Assembly: GCA_964601805.1 (NCBI GenBank)
Contig: CAZROW010000060.1
Location: 1 to 19,114 of the forward strand
Origin: Eutrophocola sp964601805
GTDB lineage: Bacteria > Pseudomonadota > Gammaproteobacteria > Pseudomonadales > Pseudohongiellaceae
Reading direction: 5' to 3'
DNA length: 19,114 nucleotides
Made by a program: the position numbers and the translations under genes. Positions 1 through 6,982 of this stretch are shown piece after piece. The stretch's first letter is position 1, and every line of letters starts with the position of its first letter. A model generated the notes under the pieces. It was not told the origin of the DNA. It made no database searches and saw nothing but the letters and a program-made list of their open reading frames with translations.

Positions 1-2
1 GC

Positions 3-125
3 CTGACCATCGACCAGGCCAAGAAAACCGATGACCTGATGGACATGCTGCTGGCAAAGAAACGCTCCGGCGATCGCAAAACCTGGCTGGAGAAGTACGG
101 GAATCTGGCAGAAATCGAAGTTTAA
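3..125 (+). CDS. parE: DNA topoisomerase IV subunit B, C-terminal end (partial)
   Basis: Only the last 40 codons are present; the 5' end lies outside the window. The frame ends in MLLAKKRSGDRKTWL followed by AEIEV and a TAA stop, which is the characteristic C-terminus of gammaproteobacterial ParE (the GyrB-like ATPase and TOPRIM subunit of topoisomerase IV). ParE pairs with ParC to form the A2B2 enzyme that decatenates daughter chromosomes. parC starts 110 bp downstream on the same strand, which supports the assignment. What is seen is a short tail, so the call rests on the terminal motif plus the parC neighbour. Confidence 0.88.
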   Translation: MTIDQAKKTDDLMDMLLAKKRSGDRKTWLEKYGNLAEIEV

Positions 126-131
126 AAACGC

Positions 132-197
132 GGGACAAGGAACAAGGAACAAGGAATGAAACTTTCCGAATCGCTGAACACCTTGTCCCTTGTTCCT
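132..197 (+). repeat. Heptamer tandem repeat forming a long imperfect hairpin between parE and parC
   Basis: Three and a half copies of a 7-bp unit (GGGACAA, GGAACAA, GGAACAA, GGAA) run from 132 to 156. Bases 138-154 pair with 181-197 over 17 bp with one mismatch, leaving a 26-base loop. It lies just after the parE stop and before parC, with no clear T-tract. It could act as a terminator-like or mRNA-stabilising hairpin, or be a dispersed repeat. The same unit begins again at the last bases of the window (19104-19114), just after the M13 peptidase stop. Confidence 0.7.
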
Positions 198-235
198 GAC
201 AAGTTTGAAAAATTACTGAAACCTAGAAATTAATT

Positions 236-2491
236 ATGACAGATTCAATTACCTTAAACGAAGACGGTCACGAGCAGATTCCCCTGCGAAAGTTCGTGGA
301 ACAGTCCTATCTGAACTATTCCATGTACGTCATCAACGACAGGGCATTGCCGCATATCGGTGATGGCCTGAAACCGGTGCAGCGGCGCATCGTTTATGCC
401 ATGTCGGAACTGGGCCTGAAATCCTCGTCCAAGTACAAGAAATCCGCGCGCACCATTGGTGACGTGATTGGTAAATACCATCCCCACGGTGACTCGGCCT
501 GTTACGAGGCCATGGTGCTGATGGCCCAACCTTTTTCCTATCGCTACCCGATCATTGATGGCCAGGGCAACTGGGGTTCGCCCGATGATCCCAAGTCCTT
601 TGCCGCCATGCGTTACACCGAATCCAAGATGCGCGCCTACGCCGATGTGCTGCTGGCAGAGCTGGGACAAGACACTGTCGACTGGAAACTGAATTTTGAC
701 GGTGAGCTCAAGGAGCCGGTCATCCTGCCGGCGCGACTGCCGAACGTCCTGCTCAATGGTGGCAGCGGGATTGCCGTGGGGATGGCCACAGACATCCTGC
801 CGCACAACCTGAAAGAAGTCGCCGATGCCTGTGTGCATTTGCTGGACAATCCGAAGTCGAAAACCAAGGACCTGATGAAATTCATCAAGGGGCCAGACTT
901 TCCCACGTATGCCGAGATCATTACACCGGCCAGTGAAATTGCGGAAATCTATGAAACCGGGCGCGGCATGATCAAGAGTCGGGCCGTCTACGCCAAGGAA
1001 AATGGCGACATCGTCATCACGGCCATTCCCTACCAGGTTTCAGGCGCAAAAGTATTGGAGCAGATTGCATCCCAGATGCAGAAAAAGAAACTGCCGATGA
1101 TTGCCGATATCCGTGATGAGTCAGACCACGAGAACCCGACGCGCATCGTGATAGAGCCACGCTCAAACCGTGTTGATGTGGATGCCGTGATGGCGCACCT
1201 GTTCTCCACCACAGACCTGGAAAGAAGCTATCGCACCAACTTCAACATGATTGGTATCGACGGCAAGCCCCAGGTCAAGCCGCTGGTAGCCCTGTTGAAG
1301 GAATGGCTGGAGTTCCGCACAACTACCGTTACCCGGCGCCTGAATTACCGCCTGGAAAAAATCAAGGATCGCATGCATATCCTTGAGGCCCTGTTGATTG
1401 CCTACCTGAATATCGATGAAGTGATTCACATCATCCGCACCGAGGACAAGCCCAAGCCGGTGCTGATGAAGAAATTCAAGTTATCGGATCGCCAGGCCGA
1501 AGCCATCCTTGAGTTGAAACTGCGCAACCTGGCCAAGCTTGAAGAAATGAAGATCAAGGGCGAGCAGGATGAACTGGCGGCAGAACGTGCCGACCTGGAA
1601 AAACTGCTCGGGTCCAAGGCGCGACTGAAAACGCTGATCAAGAAAGAAATCAAGGAAGATGCCGAAACCTTTGGTGATGATCGCCGCTCAGAACTGGTAG
1701 TCAGGGAAGAGGCCGTGGCCTTCAAGGAAGAGGAGTTGATCTCCACTGAACCGGTGACGGTTATCCTGTCTGAAGGTGGCTGGGTACGTGCAGCCAAAGG
1801 ACACGAGGTGGATCCGGCAACGCTGGCCTACAAGTCGGGTGACAAGCTCAAGCTGTATGCCCGGGGCAAGAGCAACCAGAATGCCGTCTTCCTGGACTCC
1901 ACGGGACGCTCCTATACCCTGGCCGCGCATACACTGCCTTCTGCCAGGGGCATGGGTGAACCTTTGTCCGGCCGGGTGAAACCACCGTCGGGTGCCTCGT
2001 TCATGGGGCTGATGATTGGCGAGGCATCAAGCCTGTGCCTGATTGCCTCCGATGCCGGTTACGGCTTTATCACAAAAATGGAAAACCTGGTCAGCAAGAA
2101 CAAGGCCGGCAAGGCCATGTTGTCACTGCCCAAGGGCGCGAAAGTGCTCTCGCCCGTACCCGTGGATGATATCGAGCACAGTGAAGTAGTGGCCATCAGC
2201 AACGAGGGTCGCATGCTGATGTTCAGTTTGTCCGAGTTGCCGGAACTGGCCAAGGGCAAAGGCAACAAGATCATTGGTATTCCCGGTGCCCGCGTGGCCG
2301 AGCGTGTGGAGTTTGTCGCCGCCATTGCCGTGCTCCGCGAAGATCAGATACTGGTCATTCATTCCGGCAAACGGCATTTCAACCTCACCATGAACGACCT
2401 GGAACATTACCGCGGCGAACGTGGCCGCCGGGGCAATAAATTGCCCCAGGGCTTCCGCAAGGTTGATAGCGTCGAGGTCCAGGACAAATAA
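236..2491 (+). CDS. parC: DNA topoisomerase IV subunit A
   Basis: A 751-residue protein matching the usual ParC length. It is the DNA breakage-reunion subunit that, with ParE, decatenates and relaxes chromosomes. The N-terminal winged-helix/tower region reads like E. coli ParC throughout (LNYSMYVINDRALP, IGDGLKPVQRRIVYAMSELG). The catalytic tyrosine is Y127 in AAMRYTES. The quinolone-resistance region is HPHGDSACYEAM, with the wild-type serine S87 and glutamate E91 (E. coli S80 and E84), so no classical fluoroquinolone target mutation is seen there. The C-terminal part holds beta-pinwheel-type repeats such as GRSYTLAAHTLPSARG and GKGNKIIGIPGA. The ATG at 236 fits the conserved N-terminus although the ribosome binding site is weak. 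It follows parE by 110 bp. Confidence 0.97.
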   Translation: MTDSITLNEDGHEQIPLRKFVEQSYLNYSMYVINDRALPHIGDGLKPVQRRIVYAMSELGLKSSSKYKKSARTIGDVIGKYHPHGDSACYEAMVLMAQPFSYRYPIIDGQGNWGSPDDPKSFAAMRYTESKMRAYADVLLAELGQDTVDWKLNFDGELKEPVILPARLPNVLLNGGSGIAVGMATDILPHNLKEVADACVHLLDNPKSKTKDLMKFIKGPDFPTYAEIITPASEIAEIYETGRGMIKSRAVYAKENGDIVITAIPYQVSGAKVLEQIASQMQKKKLPMIADIRDESDHENPTRIVIEPRSNRVDVDAVMAHLFSTTDLERSYRTNFNMIGIDGKPQVKPLVALLKEWLEFRTTTVTRRLNYRLEKIKDRMHILEALLIAYLNIDEVIHIIRTEDKPKPVLMKKFKLSDRQAEAILELKLRNLAKLEEMKIKGEQDELAAERADLEKLLGSKARLKTLIKKEIKEDAETFGDDRRSELVVREEAVAFKEEELISTEPVTVILSEGGWVRAAKGHEVDPATLAYKSGDKLKLYARGKSNQNAVFLDSTGRSYTLAAHTLPSARGMGEPLSGRVKPPSGASFMGLMIGEASSLCLIASDAGYGFITKMENLVSKNKAGKAMLSLPKGAKVLSPVPVDDIEHSEVVAISNEGRMLMFSLSELPELAKGKGNKIIGIPGARVAERVEFVAAIAVLREDQILVIHSGKRHFNLTMNDLEHYRGERGRRGNKLPQGFRKVDSVEVQDK

Positions 2492-2526
2492 CTTATCCGG
2501 GTAAACCAACGGGTGGTCCTTGAGTG

Positions 2527-2620
2527 TTGTAGGCCGGAAATTGCGCAGCAATCTCCGGCATCTTGAAATTACTGCTTTCACTCATGCCGGAGATGGCCCT
2601 GCAGACCATTTCCGACCTGC
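2527..2620. repeat. REP/BIME-like imperfect palindromic element, copy 1
   Basis: The left half (2527-2560) is identical over 34 bases to 14714-14747. It folds on itself, since CCGGAAATTGC pairs imperfectly with GCAATCTCCGG around a GCA loop. The right half (from about 2584) starts ATGCCGGAGATGGCCCT and is a diverged copy of 14770-14808. The two halves are inverted relative to each other around a variable centre of about 23 bases. This is the architecture of a paired REP (BIME) element. It lies in the 206-bp gap between parC and the histidine kinase gene, where it may affect parC mRNA 3' stability. Confidence 0.78.
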
Positions 2621-2697
2621 AGTTTGGCTAAATTCCATTCTTTTCAGTATCCTAGTGCTCCCGTCGTAAATAGTATGACGTCCAGGAGCCGGCCCCG

Positions 2698-4275
2698 ATG
2701 GCTGATGCTGAAGACAAAATAGCGCAACAGGACACCTTGGGTAAGGCGCAGGACCCCGCTGCCCGCCAGGGCATGTCGCAGGCGTCTTCCACGCTGGATC
2801 TCACGCGCCTGAACCGCATGCTGTCACGGCTTGCCGGGAGCGAATTCAGGATCGAGGTCTTCGCTGGCGAAGAGGTACGGCAAATGCCCGCCTCCACCCT
2901 GGATGCCATTGCCGAATGCTATGCACAGCTGGCACGGGAAAAATGGCATGAAAACTGGAATCCTGAATCGGCCCGCGAAACCCTGGTCAATTATTTCGAG
3001 GCGGATGAAGACCGTATCAACCTGATCAGTGTTGCCTGGAAAGGTGACGCCGTAGTGGGCCTTTGCTGGGCCTTTGTTTTCTCGGCAGCCAATCCCGGCA
3101 ACCTGGCGGCCCATTTCTCTTCTTCAAAACTCAATAACAGGGAAAACCTGGAGGCCACCAGGGACTGGATCGGCCAGGTGGGTGGTCGCGAAAAGCTGGT
3201 GTCCATTCGTGAACTGGGCGTATTGCGCCAGTACCGGAAAATACGTTCCCCCCTGCTATGTTCACCCGTTTTTGCCCGCGCCAGGGAATTCAACAGCAAG
3301 TATATTTTCCTGCGCACACCGGTGAGCAGCGAATCCCTCAAGTGGAGCCTGGGTATCGGCTTTGTGCCGGTACATTATTTCGTCGTTAACCAGATGCTGC
3401 TGATGCTCGGCAACCTGGAGCACACGGTGAAAGAATATGAATTCAGGATACTGGATTATTTTGCCGCGCAACTTTCATCGATTCTTGACGAGGATCGTGA
3501 CTTCGAAGCCATGATGCAGCAGACTGAAATGGATCATTCGGACAGGCTCAAAGTCATGCAAAGCCTGTCGGCCAATATTGCCCACGAAATGCGCACACCC
3601 CTGTCGGGTGTCCGGGCCAGCATGGATGGTGTTGAGAATTACCTGCCGCACCTGGTTGAGGTATACCGCAGTGCACTTCGTGAGAACCCCGATGGTGTAC
3701 CGGTAATTCGGGAAGACCATCTCCAGCTCCTGGAAAAGACTCCCGAGCGTATTACCCTGATGGTTGACCAGGCCAACAGCGTGATCGACATGTTACTGAT
3801 GAACCTGCGTGACAACACCGTGGATAAACGCCAGTTTGGTATCTACTCGGCAGCCGATTGTATACAGCAGGCAGTGGACAGGTATCCCTTTCGGCGCGGT
3901 GAGCGCGACAAGGTAAAACTAGAGCTGGAGCAGGATTTTTACTTCCGGGGTATCGACAGCATGTTTATCTACGTGGTGTTTAACCTGTTGAAGAATGCCC
4001 TGTATTCCATCAACTCGGCACTCAAGGGAGAGGTTACTATCACGCTGAAACCGGGCAAGGGGGCGAACAGTATCCTGTTTCGGGATACCGGCGAGGGTAT
4101 AGCACCCGATGTGCTGGCAAAAATCTTTGATGAGTTTTTCTCAATGCGGGAAGAGGGTACAGGTGTCGGCCTGGCTTTTTGTCGCCGTACCATGCGCAGT
4201 TTCGATGGGGATATTGCCTGTGATTCCGAACTCGGCGTCTATGCCGAGTTTGCCATCAGTTTGCCGGCCACCTGA
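2698..4275 (+). CDS. Cytoplasmic sensor histidine kinase with N-terminal GNAT-like domain
   Basis: A 525-residue protein with no membrane segment. Residues about 50-235 follow the GNAT acetyltransferase pattern: a strand (LISVAWKGDAVVGLCWAFVF), then motif A (SIRELGVLRQYRKIRSPLL, followed by an AREFNSKYIFLRT strand), then motif B ending LGIGFVPV. The acyl-CoA pyrophosphate loop, usually RxxGxG/A, reads RKIRSP, so catalysis is doubtful. The kinase core follows: H-box IAHEMRTPLSG with H296, N-box LLKNALYSI with N433, G1 DTGEGI (463-468), G2 GTGVGL (487-492). An AGGAG ribosome binding site sits 9 bases before the ATG. The H-box surroundings remind me of CqsS/LqsS-type kinases, but that is a weak recollection. 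The gene ends 36 bp from a convergent response regulator, its probable partner. Confidence 0.85.
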   Translation: MADAEDKIAQQDTLGKAQDPAARQGMSQASSTLDLTRLNRMLSRLAGSEFRIEVFAGEEVRQMPASTLDAIAECYAQLAREKWHENWNPESARETLVNYFEADEDRINLISVAWKGDAVVGLCWAFVFSAANPGNLAAHFSSSKLNNRENLEATRDWIGQVGGREKLVSIRELGVLRQYRKIRSPLLCSPVFARAREFNSKYIFLRTPVSSESLKWSLGIGFVPVHYFVVNQMLLMLGNLEHTVKEYEFRILDYFAAQLSSILDEDRDFEAMMQQTEMDHSDRLKVMQSLSANIAHEMRTPLSGVRASMDGVENYLPHLVEVYRSALRENPDGVPVIREDHLQLLEKTPERITLMVDQANSVIDMLLMNLRDNTVDKRQFGIYSAADCIQQAVDRYPFRRGERDKVKLELEQDFYFRGIDSMFIYVVFNLLKNALYSINSALKGEVTITLKPGKGANSILFRDTGEGIAPDVLAKIFDEFFSMREEGTGVGLAFCRRTMRSFDGDIACDSELGVYAEFAISLPAT

Positions 4276-4311
4276 TTCCAATCCGCCAGGCAAAATCCTT
4301 CCTGGTTCTGC

Positions 4312-5364
4312 CTAATGCAATATTTCCCGGTCCAGGGAATTGCTTTCCATGAAATCATTGTAGGGAATGATATTGCCGGTGTAACAGCCCGGGAGATCAT
4401 TGTCCGTGATGACCGTGGCATACAGGTTTCTTACTGAATTGATTCTGACGGCGGGGTAGTAGCATTGCTGCCAGTTCTGTATGCAGGGATGGTTCTTGTC
4501 CAGGGCCTCATCCTGCTCATCGAAAATGGGCAGGTACTCGCCGCTTTTGACTTCCCGGATCAACTGGGTCGGCGCCTTTATTTCCTCGAGCCGGCTGACA
4601 TGGTCCTGCAAGGCCCTTTCACTGTAAACGAGCAGGCAGCGGCGTTTGCCGGCACTGTCCACCATCAGATAGCCGTGATGGGGGTGGTCAATCATGTAGT
4701 ACTCGACACAGTTGGTCTTGCGGCGCAGTTCCTCGAAATACTCCTGGAAACGGGCATCGGCAAGGAAGCCGTCATGGTTGTTGGCAACAATGGGGTCGGT
4801 GACCAGCTTGAAGCTGCTGCGAAAATACTGGTCTGAAAAGGTATGGATGGCCGAGTTGAGAATTTGCTTCAGGCGCGGGTCATGCTTGTCGATGAACTGG
4901 TCAATGAGCTGCTTGTTGAAAGCCTTGATGGCCAGCTCCATGTCAGCCTGTCCGGTGAGCAGTACTTTCTTGATGTAGGGGTTTTTCAGGGCCATGAGAA
5001 ACTCCAGGCCATTCATCTCGGGCATGGAGTAATCGACGATGACAGTGGAACAGGTCTGGAAGCGGGAATTGTTGAAGATTTCTTCATGCAGCTTGCCGAT
5101 ATCCACGTGAGACAGTGAGTCGGATTCCTGCGGTCCGGTCTTGTAATGGTTGTAGCAGCGCTGGAGAAAATTGACCTGGCGATGTGATTCATTGACGTAA
5201 TCCAGCGCCTGGGTGGCCGAATGAAACAGTCTGTAGCTCAGCGATTTATCGAGCATGAGGCTGACACCCTCCAGGAAATCGGGGTCGTCATCCACCAGGG
5301 CAACCTGCGTGGGAAAGTAAAAGGGATGTCCTACGTTGATATGATCTTCCATTGCGATTTCCAT
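4312..5364 (-). CDS. Response regulator with insertion-bearing receiver domain and unrecognised C-terminal output domain
   Basis: A 350-residue protein. The receiver signature is present: VALVDDDPDF (acidic pocket D25-D27), phospho-acceptor D111 in VDYSMPEMNGLEFL, T137 in LLTGQA and K160 in IDKHD. The distance from the acidic pocket to D111 is about 86 residues, roughly 40 more than in a standard receiver; the extra stretch (about 58-100) is polar. I recognise no DNA-binding, GGDEF or EAL domain in residues 180-350. The length and the proximity of a LqsS-like kinase core make LqsR-type regulators worth comparing, but this is inference. The start could be the ATG at 5362-5364 or the in-frame ATG at 5350-5352, which has a GGAAAT just upstream. 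It lies 72 bp downstream of the cyclase-like gene and is probably co-transcribed with it. It is convergent with the GNAT-kinase gene. Confidence 0.82.
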   Translation of the reverse strand: MEIAMEDHINVGHPFYFPTQVALVDDDPDFLEGVSLMLDKSLSYRLFHSATQALDYVNESHRQVNFLQRCYNHYKTGPQESDSLSHVDIGKLHEEIFNNSRFQTCSTVIVDYSMPEMNGLEFLMALKNPYIKKVLLTGQADMELAIKAFNKQLIDQFIDKHDPRLKQILNSAIHTFSDQYFRSSFKLVTDPIVANNHDGFLADARFQEYFEELRRKTNCVEYYMIDHPHHGYLMVDSAGKRRCLLVYSERALQDHVSRLEEIKAPTQLIREVKSGEYLPIFDEQDEALDKNHPCIQNWQQCYYPAVRINSVRNLYATVITDNDLPGCYTGNIIPYNDFMESNSLDREILH

Positions 5365-5425
5365 GTGGTGGTTGCCAGTCAGGTGGCAGCCTGTAATCCC
5401 TTACAAGTGATCCTTGCCTCGTGAC

Positions 5426-5451
5426 AGCCTGATGTTTCAGGCTTCCTTTTT
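5426..5451 (+). terminator. Rho-independent terminator reading on the plus strand
   Basis: AGCCTGA (5426-5432), loop TGTT, TCAGGCT (5437-5443), then TCCTTTTT. This is a 7-bp perfect stem with a T-rich tail in the plus direction. No plus-strand gene ends nearby; the last one is the kinase gene ending at 4275. On the minus strand the hairpin overlaps the stop codon of the cyclase-like gene and lacks a U-tract. It therefore seems suited to stopping a plus-strand transcript that has run antisense through the response-regulator gene. Confidence 0.6.
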
Positions 5452-6882
5452 GTCAGTGCCAACACTGTTGTTTGTGCCAACAGCGTTATTAGTGCCAACA
5501 GCGTTGTCGTTACCGAGGATATGCCGGCGCTGTTTGCGGATCATGCCCATGTCTTCGGCAAATCCATAGGAGAGAATATAAGCCATAAAAGAAACATTGT
5601 CAGCGGGCATGCTCACTTCCTTCTGCCGGTCGGTATCAAAGTCCTCGAACTCGCTTGCCTGCGAACTGGTGGCCTCACTGATCACCAGTTCACCAGGAGC
5701 ACCCTGCTTGCTGAGGAAATAGGTGATATCCAGAGTCTTGCCAAGGATCGTGTCCCTGTCGTTGTCGGCGGTGTTGTCGATGCCGCCGGCCTTGAAGATG
5801 TCGCCGCTGTGAATTGCCATCCGGAATTCCAGTATCTGCTCACCTTTCTTGCGATGCCGGTTATTGATACGTGCCATCAGGGACTGGAACAGTCCGGCAC
5901 AGTAAAGGGCATTGATCGCATGGTTGTCATCACAGTTGTCTTCATCAAAGCACACGACAATGGATTCACCATTGACCCGCTGGAATTCACCACCATACAG
6001 GCGTGCTGCCTGCTTGAGATAGAACAGGTATTCCTGGAGCAAGCCGGCAAGTGTGACGGGATGCAGCAGTTCAATGGCGGTGTGAATATTGACTACCTTG
6101 ATGACCAGGATGCTTGCCGACAGTCTCGCCGGCTCCCCGTTATCCCCCTGGCGAGAGCTTTCCCAGACGCTGGTTTCAAGCAGGCGTGATTCCATTTCCT
6201 GGTAACGTGCCAGCAGGTTTTCCGTGACAAGCTGCAGGCGGGTGGTTTCGTTCAGTGAGTCATCCGGTTCCTCTTCGTCACCACAGCTGTTTGCGATGGT
6301 GCCGGCCAGTTTGCGCAGGGGGGCGGTGATTTGCCCGGCCAGGGCAAAAGCCGTGGTGACAGCCAGTACCAGGGAGACTGCTACCACCAGCAGGAAAAGG
6401 TTGCGCATGCGGGCCTGGTAACCGGCCACTGCCTCTGTGCTGAGCTGGATACTGACGGAACCGGCAACGGCTTCCTGAACAGTGATGTCGGCACTGTAAA
6501 TATCCCGGGAATCGGCCATATTGCTGCGCTCACCGACACTGGACAACTGGTTGTCATCCACGTCATGGACACTGGCATAAAGGATGTTTTCATTGCGCAC
6601 GAGCTGGGTCAGTACCACGTTGAGACCCAACAGGTCGTTGACCAGTACCAGTTCCCTGACCGACGCTGCGGTCTGCTGGGCCAGAGAGGCGCCAAGAATG
6701 TCACGGTATTCCTGCAGGGAGCGGTTGAGCTCATTCTGGAAGAGCAGCCAGAAGGCAACGGTGACTGCCAGCAGGAGCAGGGCAAAACTCAGCGCAATCT
6801 TGTGGCGGATTTGCAGGGGCAGTTTGCCCTCAATACCTGTGCCAGGTGTGTTGTCGTAATTGTTGCTTGCTGAATCGGGCAA
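5437..6882 (-). CDS. Two-TM HAMP membrane protein with degenerate class III cyclase-like domain (Smp-like N-terminus)
   Basis: A 481-residue protein. It has a short cytoplasmic N-terminus, TM1 at about 29-48, a periplasmic sensor region at about 49-160, TM2 at about 161-183, a HAMP-like segment at about 184-235, and a nucleotidyl-cyclase-like domain at about 253-435. The topology resembles the Smp/YtjB membrane protein family plus a cyclase domain. The two metal-binding aspartates appear to be lost: the first aligns with V263 (ILVIKVVNIHT) and the second with E306 (VNGESIVV in place of IGDG). It is probably a pseudo-cyclase sensor. No ATG is available near the N-terminus; TTG at 6880-6882 is the first conventional start, preceded by an in-frame TAG at 6916-6918. 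The C-terminus carries three NAVGTN-like hexapeptides encoded by 18-bp DNA repeats. The gene lies between the FimX-like gene and the response regulator. Confidence 0.72.
   Translation of the reverse strand: MPDSASNNYDNTPGTGIEGKLPLQIRHKIALSFALLLLAVTVAFWLLFQNELNRSLQEYRDILGASLAQQTAASVRELVLVNDLLGLNVVLTQLVRNENILYASVHDVDDNQLSSVGERSNMADSRDIYSADITVQEAVAGSVSIQLSTEAVAGYQARMRNLFLLVVAVSLVLAVTTAFALAGQITAPLRKLAGTIANSCGDEEEPDDSLNETTRLQLVTENLLARYQEMESRLLETSVWESSRQGDNGEPARLSASILVIKVVNIHTAIELLHPVTLAGLLQEYLFYLKQAARLYGGEFQRVNGESIVVCFDEDNCDDNHAINALYCAGLFQSLMARINNRHRKKGEQILEFRMAIHSGDIFKAGGIDNTADNDRDTILGKTLDITYFLSKQGAPGELVISEATSSQASEFEDFDTDRQKEVSMPADNVSFMAYILSYGFAEDMGMIRKQRRHILGNDNAVGTNNAVGTNNSVGTDKKEA
5456..5509. 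repeat. 18-bp tandem repeat, three units, in the 3' end of the cyclase-like gene
   Basis: Units 5456-5473, 5474-5491 and 5492-5509 each begin GTGCCAACA and differ at a few bases. On the minus strand they encode the hexapeptide series NAVGTN, NAVGTN, NSVGTD close to the C-terminus. Because the period is a multiple of three, copy-number change would keep the frame and only alter tail length. Confidence 0.85.
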
Positions 6883-6909
6883 TGCCTGCTGCTCGCTGAC
6901 TGCTTGGTA

Positions 6910-6950
6910 CAGCCGCTATATTAGCTTGTCTTGCCCTGTCGTTGGAAAAA
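6910..6950 (-). promoter_or_regulatory. Candidate promoter upstream of the cyclase-like gene
   Basis: Read on the minus strand, a TTCCAA hexamer is followed after 18 bases by TAATAT (inside GCTAATATAGC), about 30 bases before the TTG start. The -10 match is fair and the -35 match is weak. It would allow expression of the cyclase-like gene and response regulator separately from the upstream FimX-like gene. Confidence 0.35.
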
Positions 6951-6982
6951 AATCCACGCCATCGGTGTTCTGTGCCGTGAGT

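Noticed and set aside
5521..6189. A 222-codon plus-strand open frame opposite the cyclase-like gene
   Set aside because: No family resemblance and no start signals; the minus-strand frame has transmembrane, HAMP and cyclase-like segments.
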